Shown here one piece after another: positions 14,139 through 18,856 of a DNA stretch of 18,856 nt. Numbering within the stretch: the first letter of the stretch is position 1; the number at the start of each line of letters is the position of its first letter. Made by a program: the position numbers and the translations under genes. The notes under the pieces were generated by a model, which searched no databases, was not told the origin of the DNA, and saw only the letters and a list, made by a program, of their open reading frames with translations. The stretch comes from JBHIEE01 sp046760445 (GTDB lineage: Bacteria > Acidobacteriota > Aminicenantia > JdFR-78): the NCBI GenBank assembly GCA_046760445.1, contig JBHIEE010000049.1, forward strand, positions 1 to 18,856. The letters are read 5' to 3'.

Positions 14139-14733
14139 TTCTTACCTCTCGATCGAGTTTTCCTTCTTTTTTTAAATCCCTTATCATAGTTAATGAGTCA
14201 TTAACCATATTTACTACTGCTTCAGAAGAGACGGTTGCTCCTGTAATAGTATTTACCTCTGAAGGAGAAAGCTCTTGAGGAGAACTAACTGCTGGTTTGT
14301 GGAGGCGAAGAGGTTGAGTGCAATCTTTATTTTCCCAGAACTGGAGAAAATCTTTTTGACTGGTAATCTTACCTCCTAATCCTGGGGTTTCTTTCTGGTC
14401 AATAATGGTCAGAGAGTAAATTTTTGATATTTCAGGATCAAGTCCAACCATCAAATAGATTTTGTCCTGGAATCCAACTCCAGCAGTATAAACCGCATAG
14501 CCAATTAGGTTATTATTTTCGTCTCTCCCTTCAAAAATTGAAAGGCTTCTCTCTTCATATAGTTTTTGGCTAGCTATTGTTCCTGGTACGACTCTAATAA
14601 TTGCTTCGTTTATTTCCCTTTGCTTATTTAAAGCAATGCGTTCTTTAGTTAGAGTGCCTACTCCAGCCAGAAATAACCCTGAAATTAAACCAATTGAGGT
14701 CAAAACAATAATCATTCTCAAATAAATGTTCAT
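14125..14733 (-). CDS. rnfG: Rnf complex flavoprotein subunit RnfG
   Basis: 202 residues. One N-terminal membrane helix (about 6-27) anchors a periplasmic FMN-binding domain. The flavinylation motif TGAT (164-167) lies in EVNTITGATVSSEAVV; FMN is attached to T167 through a phosphoester by ApbE, which is encoded at the end of the same operon. YTAGVGFQDKIYLMVGLD (82-99) and ETPGLGGKI are also typical. It overlaps rnfD by 4 bases (ATGA) and has only a distant GGAG, so translation is probably coupled. Confidence 0.97.
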   Translation of the reverse strand: MNIYLRMIIVLTSIGLISGLFLAGVGTLTKERIALNKQREINEAIIRVVPGTIASQKLYEERSLSIFEGRDENNNLIGYAVYTAGVGFQDKIYLMVGLDPEISKIYSLTIIDQKETPGLGGKITSQKDFLQFWENKDCTQPLRLHKPAVSSPQELSPSEVNTITGATVSSEAVVNMVNDSLTMIRDLKKEGKLDREVRNGQQ

Positions 14734-15713
14734 AATTTTTTCTTTTCTCCTAAAAAGTGCGACCGAGTATAGCGGTTAATAAGAGGAACAAAAGCGTTCA
14801 TAAAGAGAATAGAAAACATAACTCCTTCTGGAAATCCTCCAAAAAGACGAATTAACCCCACAAAAAAGCCTATTCCAATAGCGTAAATCCAGGCTCCTCG
14901 GGGAGTTATTGGTGAAGTGACCATATCTGTGGCCATAAAAATTGCCCCTATAAGAATCCCTCCAGCTAAAATATGAAATACTGGAGAAGTGTATTTGTTT
15001 GGATCAATAACCCAGAAAATTCCAGTAAAAATGAAAAGAGTGGAAAGAATACCGATTGGTATTCTCCAATCAATGCACCGCCGGGAAAAAAGAATAATCC
15101 CTCCGATGAGAAGAGCAAAAGCAGAGGTTTCTCCAATACATCCTCCGACATTTCCCCAGAAAAGATCTTTTAAAGGAGTAAGAGTCCCCTGGGCTATAGC
15201 ATCCTGAAATTTGAGATTACCTAAAGGGGTAGCAAAGGTAGATGTATCAATTTTTTGAAGAAAAGTAGGTGTCCAGGTAGTTAAAGCCACGGGAAAAGCA
15301 GTCTGAAGAAAAGCTCTTCCTACTAAGGCTGGATTAAAAATGTTATAGCCCAATCCTCCAAATGCTTGCTTTCCAATTCCAATAGCCACCACACTGCCAA
15401 TAACAGCTAATTCAAGGGAAAGGGAAGGAGGTAGGGTAAGAGCAAGCAGTATTCCCGTGATAATCGCTGAACCATTCCATAGTGAACTCCCTGATTTATT
15501 CCTTATCCGAAGGAACAGTCCTTCAGTAATTAAGCAACTAACAACACAAATGATAATTAATTGAACTGCTCTTAAGCGAAAAAAATAAATTGAAGCAAAG
15601 ACAGCAGGAATAAGACCAAAAATAACAGTATACATAATCCGAGGGACAGATTCTTTATCTTTAAGATGAGGAGATGATTGAATAATGAATATCTTTTCTT
15701 CCTTCTGGTTCAT
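14730..15713 (-). CDS. rnfD: Rnf complex membrane flavoprotein subunit RnfD
   Basis: 327 residues, with a series of membrane helices typical of the NqrB/RnfD family. NIFNPALVGRAFLQTAFP (124-141) and TDMVTSPITPRGAWIYAIGIGFFVGLIRLFGGFPEG in the C-terminal half are family marks. The likely FMN attachment site is T162 in TSTFATPL (157-164), where relatives commonly have SGATPL or TSATPL, so the small residue before Ala is Phe here. AAGGAG, overlapping the rnfC stop, lies 5 bases before the ATG. Confidence 0.96.
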   Translation of the reverse strand: MNQKEEKIFIIQSSPHLKDKESVPRIMYTVIFGLIPAVFASIYFFRLRAVQLIIICVVSCLITEGLFLRIRNKSGSSLWNGSAIITGILLALTLPPSLSLELAVIGSVVAIGIGKQAFGGLGYNIFNPALVGRAFLQTAFPVALTTWTPTFLQKIDTSTFATPLGNLKFQDAIAQGTLTPLKDLFWGNVGGCIGETSAFALLIGGIILFSRRCIDWRIPIGILSTLFIFTGIFWVIDPNKYTSPVFHILAGGILIGAIFMATDMVTSPITPRGAWIYAIGIGFFVGLIRLFGGFPEGVMFSILFMNAFVPLINRYTRSHFLGEKKKL

Positions 15714-15714
15714 T

Positions 15715-17037
15715 CTAACTCCTTAGAAGACTGACCTTGGCTTTTCCTGTTCTAATCCAGTGCACAAGAGGAATATTGGCTGGACAAACATACTCACAAC
15801 ATCCACATTCTACACAATTGAGAATTCCCCATTTTTCCGCTGCGGAAAATTTTTCAAATTTAGTATATTTCATTAACTGAGTGGGAACAAGGCCCATTGG
15901 ACAGTGCTCAACACATCTTCCACACCGGATGCAGGTCATTTCTTGTATAGAAGGGAGAGAAGTCAAGGCTATTATTCCTGAAGTTGCCTTTATCACTGGA
16001 ACATCAAGACTCCACTGAGCAAGACCCATCATTGGTCCTCCCATAATAACTATTTTAATCTCTTCTTTTAAACCTCCACAAAAGTCAATTACTTCCTGGA
16101 AGAGAGTTCCTACTCTCACCAGAACATTTTTTGGTTGAATTATTCCTGGACCAGTAACAGTCACTACCCTCTCATAAAGAGGCTTCCCTTTACTTACGGC
16201 ATCCCAAATAGCCTTGGCAGTAGCAACATTTTGGACAACCACTCCAACATCAAAAGGAAGACCTCCTGCTGGAACCTTTCTTTTTAAAATTGCTTGAATG
16301 AGATTTTTTTCTGCTCCTTGAGGATATTTGGTTTTTAAAGGAACAACTTCAGCAAGAGGAAAATCTCGAGCATGAGCCTCCATAATTTGAATGGCATCAG
16401 GTTTATTGTCTTCAATTCCCACGATAATTTTTTTTGCGCCAGTAGCTATCCGAACTAATTCTCCTCCTTTAAGGATATCTTCCGGGTATTCAATCATCAA
16501 TCGGTTATCAGCATTTAGAAACGGCTCACATTCACAACCATTAATAACAATCGTATCAATTGGTCTATTTTCCGGAGGAGTAATTTTTATTGAGGTAGGG
16601 AAAGCTGCTCCTCCCAAGCCAACAACCCCAGCTTCTTTTACTCTCTGTCTGATCTCCTCAGAAGTAAGAGAAAATGGATCATTTACACTTTCCATTTCCT
16701 GGTAAGGAATATCCTGCCCATCGTTTTCAATAATTATCGAAAGAGCTAATTGTCCGTTGGGATGATTATAATAATCTACAGCCAAAACTTTGCCTGATAC
16801 ACTGGAGTGAACAGGAGCTGAAAACCGAGCCTTTGCCTCTCCTATTTTTTGACCAAGTTTTACCTCTTCTCCCTTTTTAACTATTGGTTCAGCCGGAGCC
16901 CCAAAGTGCTGGTAAAGGGGAATAACTACTCTACCAGCTGGATTTAAAACTTTAATTGCCTGAGATTCAGTTTGTTTTTTAAAATCATTAAGATGAACAC
17001 CACCGGAAAAGCTTCTCTTAATCGTTAACCAATTCAT
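15715..17037 (-). CDS. rnfC: Rnf complex NADH-binding subunit RnfC
   Basis: 440 residues from the ATG at 17037. RnfC is the cytoplasmic subunit that passes electrons to NAD+ through FMN and two [4Fe-4S] clusters. The N-terminal barrel-sandwich part (FSGGVHLND, PLYQHFGAPAEPIVKKGEEV) precedes the Complex I 51-kDa-like fold with VGLGGAAFPTSIK, an SLBB region, and clusters C369/C372/C375/C379 and C408/C411/C414/C418. The frame is open back to a TTG at 17058, but that codon lies inside the promoter spacer, which rules it out. No Shine-Dalgarno sequence precedes the ATG and the -10 ends only 11 bases upstream, so the mRNA is probably leaderless or nearly so. Confidence 0.96.
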   Translation of the reverse strand: MNWLTIKRSFSGGVHLNDFKKQTESQAIKVLNPAGRVVIPLYQHFGAPAEPIVKKGEEVKLGQKIGEAKARFSAPVHSSVSGKVLAVDYYNHPNGQLALSIIIENDGQDIPYQEMESVNDPFSLTSEEIRQRVKEAGVVGLGGAAFPTSIKITPPENRPIDTIVINGCECEPFLNADNRLMIEYPEDILKGGELVRIATGAKKIIVGIEDNKPDAIQIMEAHARDFPLAEVVPLKTKYPQGAEKNLIQAILKRKVPAGGLPFDVGVVVQNVATAKAIWDAVSKGKPLYERVVTVTGPGIIQPKNVLVRVGTLFQEVIDFCGGLKEEIKIVIMGGPMMGLAQWSLDVPVIKATSGIIALTSLPSIQEMTCIRCGRCVEHCPMGLVPTQLMKYTKFEKFSAAEKWGILNCVECGCCEYVCPANIPLVHWIRTGKAKVSLLRS

Positions 17038-17048
17038 TTTGATAAAGA

Positions 17049-17077
17049 AATATATCAATCAAGAATAATGATGTCAA
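17049..17077 (-). promoter_or_regulatory. Consensus promoter of the Rnf operon
   Basis: On the minus strand TTGACA (17072-17077), exactly 17 bases, TATATT (17049-17054): the same hexamers and spacing as the hsp20 promoter. Transcription should start 3 to 6 bases before the rnfC ATG (17037). It drives the nine genes from rnfC to apbE. No operator or riboswitch is visible. Confidence 0.75.
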
Positions 17078-17143
17078 TAAATGTTAATAAGTTTATCCTT
17101 GTATTTTAAGCTGTTGTTCTTTATAAAAACATCAAATAAAAAC

Positions 17144-17172
17144 TTGATTTCTCTGAGATTAAATATTATTCT
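17144..17172 (+). promoter_or_regulatory. Possible promoter of lemA-htpX
   Basis: TTGATT (17144-17149), 17 bases, TATTCT (17167-17172). The -10 is a weak match. It would give a leader of about 37 bases containing the lemA ribosome binding site. It is the best candidate in the 178-base divergent spacer shared with the Rnf promoter. Confidence 0.35.
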
Positions 17173-17215
17173 ATAGCATATTTAATATGAAAAACTTAAG
17201 ATAAGGAGTGAATTG

Positions 17216-17767
17216 ATGATTGGGTGGATCGGGTTAATTATTATAGGTATCTTAATTTTATGGCTGATTGGGATTTACAACAGTTTAATTAGATTAAGAA
17301 ACAGAGTAAATAATGCCTGGGCCCAAGTTGATGTCCAGCTTAGACGGCGTTATGATTTAATTCCTAATCTGGTTGAGACAGTAAAAGGATATGCCAAACA
17401 CGAACGAGAGGTATTTGAAAAAGTAACTGAGGCTCGAGCAAAAGCAATTAATGCGACAACTGTTAGAGAACAAGGAGAAGCAGAGAATATGTTAACTGGA
17501 GCACTAAAGAGTCTTTTCGCTGTAGTTGAAAATTATCCGGAACTTAAGGCTAGCCAGAATTTTATGATGCTTCAAGAAGAACTGGCTGGAACAGAAGGAA
17601 AGATTGCTTATTCCCGGCAGTTTTATAACGATTCAGCTATGAAGTTCAACATCAAGCAGCAGGTGTTTCCTTCGAACATAATTGCCCAGCTTTTTGGATT
17701 CAAAGAAAAAGAGTATTTTGAAATTGAAGAACCAGCTGCTCGGGAACCAGTGAAAGTTAAATTCTGA
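17216..17767 (+). CDS. lemA: LemA family membrane protein
   Basis: 183 residues. A single N-terminal membrane helix (about 3-22) is followed by the alpha-helical LemA domain, with [35 protein letters not shown] and [30 protein letters not shown], both strongly conserved in the family, and a P-x-N-I-I-A-x-x-F-G-F segment near the end. Its biochemical role is unsettled; it commonly sits next to htpX, as here. The frame opens with TTG at 17213, but AAGGAG (17203-17208) is best spaced for the ATG at 17216. Confidence 0.95.
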   Translation: MIGWIGLIIIGILILWLIGIYNSLIRLRNRVNNAWAQVDVQLRRRYDLIPNLVETVKGYAKHEREVFEKVTEARAKAINATTVREQGEAENMLTGALKSLFAVVENYPELKASQNFMMLQEELAGTEGKIAYSRQFYNDSAMKFNIKQQVFPSNIIAQLFGFKEKEYFEIEEPAAREPVKVKF

Positions 17768-17801
17768 TTTAAATCTTGACTAAAATTTTACTGATCTTAA
17801 A

Positions 17802-18698
17802 ATGTACGAACAGATCACTAGCAATAAAAGAAAAACCTTCTTCCTCTGTTTTTTATTTCTTGTCTTAATTTTTTTCTTGGGCTGGCTATTAGGAGAATTC
17901 ACTGGATTTAGGGAGGAAGGAGTTATTTTAGCGGTAATTATTGCTGGAGTAGCTACCTTTGGTAGTTATTATTACAGTAATCGGATTGTCTTAGCTATCA
18001 GTCGGGCAAGGCCGGTCAAAAAAGAGGAATATCCTTATTTATATAATGTGGTGGAAGGACTGGCTATAGCTGCTGGTTTGCCAAAGCCACAGTGCTATAT
18101 CATTCAAGATTCAGCGCCGAATGCTTTCGCTACAGGAAGGAATCCAAAAAATTCAGTTATTGTGGTTACTACTGGTTTGCTAGAAAAACTCAACCGTGCA
18201 GAACTGGAAGGAGTGATTGCTCATGAAATGGCTCATATTAAAAATTATGATATTTTACTGGGAACAGTTACTGTGGTTATGGTTGGAGTAGCTGCTCTTT
18301 TAAGTGACTGGATTTTAAGAACTTTTTTCTGGTCAGGAGGAAGAAGAAAGGGAGGTCGAAGAGGTGGAAGAAGGAACGCAGGGTTAATTCTGATATTAAT
18401 TGGCTTAATTTTAGCCATCTTAGCTCCTCTGATTTCTCAACTTATTAGATTAGCCATTTCAAGAAGGAGGGAATTTTTGGCTGATGCCAGTGGAGCAATG
18501 CTTACTCGCTATCCCCCTGGATTAATCAGTGCTTTAAAAAAATTAGATAGTGATTCAGAACCTCTTGAAGCGGCTAACAAGGCAACTGCCCATCTTTATA
18601 TTGTTAACCCGTTAAAAGACATAAAAGGCAAAGTTAACAAGTTATTCGGCACTCACCCTCCAATCGAAGAACGAATTGCTGCCTTGGAAAAAATGTGA
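17802..18698 (+). CDS. htpX: HtpX-like M48 membrane metalloprotease
   Basis: 298 residues. A zinc endopeptidase of the inner membrane that degrades damaged membrane proteins. Two helices (about 12-32 and 41-58) precede the catalytic HEMAH (141-145), with the third zinc ligand at E224 in REFLADASGAM. Two further hydrophobic segments (about 153-174 and 193-215) are separated by an Arg/Gly-rich loop (GGRRKGGRRGGRRN, 179-192). The C-terminal FGTHPPIEERIAALEKM is typical. It lies 34 bases after lemA and has no clear Shine-Dalgarno sequence. No terminator hairpin is evident before the right repeat arm at 18722. Confidence 0.96.
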   Translation: MYEQITSNKRKTFFLCFLFLVLIFFLGWLLGEFTGFREEGVILAVIIAGVATFGSYYYSNRIVLAISRARPVKKEEYPYLYNVVEGLAIAAGLPKPQCYIIQDSAPNAFATGRNPKNSVIVVTTGLLEKLNRAELEGVIAHEMAHIKNYDILLGTVTVVMVGVAALLSDWILRTFFWSGGRRKGGRRGGRRNAGLILILIGLILAILAPLISQLIRLAISRRREFLADASGAMLTRYPPGLISALKKLDSDSEPLEAANKATAHLYIVNPLKDIKGKVNKLFGTHPPIEERIAALEKM

Positions 18699-18721
18699 CT
18701 TGTGATTTCTCGGACATCAAA

Positions 18722-18856
18722 AGGGTTTTCAAATGATCCTAACAAAGAGAAGATATATAAAAATTCCAAATCACAAAAACATTAAATCGTGAAGAGTAAG
18801 AAGTAAAGAGTAAAGTGATAAACAACACCTTGCGACTTACACTTCTTAGATTTGAA
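18722..18856 (-). repeat. Right arm of window-bounding inverted repeat
   Basis: Reverse complement of 71-224, about 96% identical over 135 aligned bases, without the 19-base palindromic insertion. It begins 23 bases after the htpX stop and runs to the last base of the window. The outermost base corresponds to position 71 of the left arm, so homology may continue outside. Confidence 0.92.

Noticed and set aside
17038..17058. Longer rnfC starting at TTG 17058
   Set aside because: The codon lies in the spacer of the predicted promoter, upstream of the transcription start, and the added residues do not resemble the family N-terminus, which begins near MNWLTIKRSFSGG.

Overview
The window is 18.9 kb of low-GC, gene-dense bacterial DNA. 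A TonB-dependent receptor, a small C-terminal-aromatic outer membrane protein and a DksA-type regulator point to a diderm (Gram-negative type) bacterium. A complete Rnf complex points to an anaerobic or fermentative energy metabolism. The lineage cannot be fixed from the sequence. An uncultured candidate phylum is my inference, based on the AT-rich composition, the degenerate CCAAA-type and TTTACTC-type intergenic repeats, and the operon layout.

Layout. (1) 1-328: repeat-rich, non-coding DNA, including the left arm of an inverted repeat whose right arm is the last 135 bases of the window. (2) 329-2518 (-): a TonB-dependent receptor. (3) 2519-3012: a previously hidden, frameshifted relic of a galactokinase gene, flanked by promoters for the receptor and for hsp20. 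(4) 3013-3465 (+): an Hsp20 chaperone with a strong promoter and terminator. (5) 3488-8921 (-): a tightly packed ribosome-centred operon, in transcription order rplU, rpmA, obg, nadD, rsfS, a sigma54-activator-like AAA+ gene, rlmH, a DksA/TraR gene and comF. (6) 9160-9963 (-): a small transcription unit with its own promoter, holding a 21-codon ORF, an outer membrane beta-barrel gene and a 49-codon ORF with a signal-peptide-like start. (7) 10064-17037 (-): rnfC-D-G-E-A-B followed by rseC, a NusG-domain-II protein and apbE. (8) 17216-18698 (+): the lemA-htpX pair, divergent from rnfC. (9) 18722-18856: the right inverted-repeat arm.

How the genes work together. The Rnf operon carries the whole ferredoxin:NAD oxidoreductase plus its likely maturation factors: ApbE attaches FMN to RnfG and RnfD, and RseC and the NusG-II protein are frequent Rnf companions. 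The ribosome operon combines two large-subunit proteins, two assembly or silencing factors (Obg, RsfS) and a 23S rRNA methyltransferase with NAD synthesis.

Main points for a second look: the AAA+ regulator has lost most of the residues needed for ATP hydrolysis; the galactokinase relic; two apparently leaderless promoters (receptor and rnfC); two small ORFs outside the usual length limits; an L21 protein with a long lysine-rich tail; and the repeat pair bounding the window, one copy of which carries a 19-base insertion containing a perfect 16-base palindrome.
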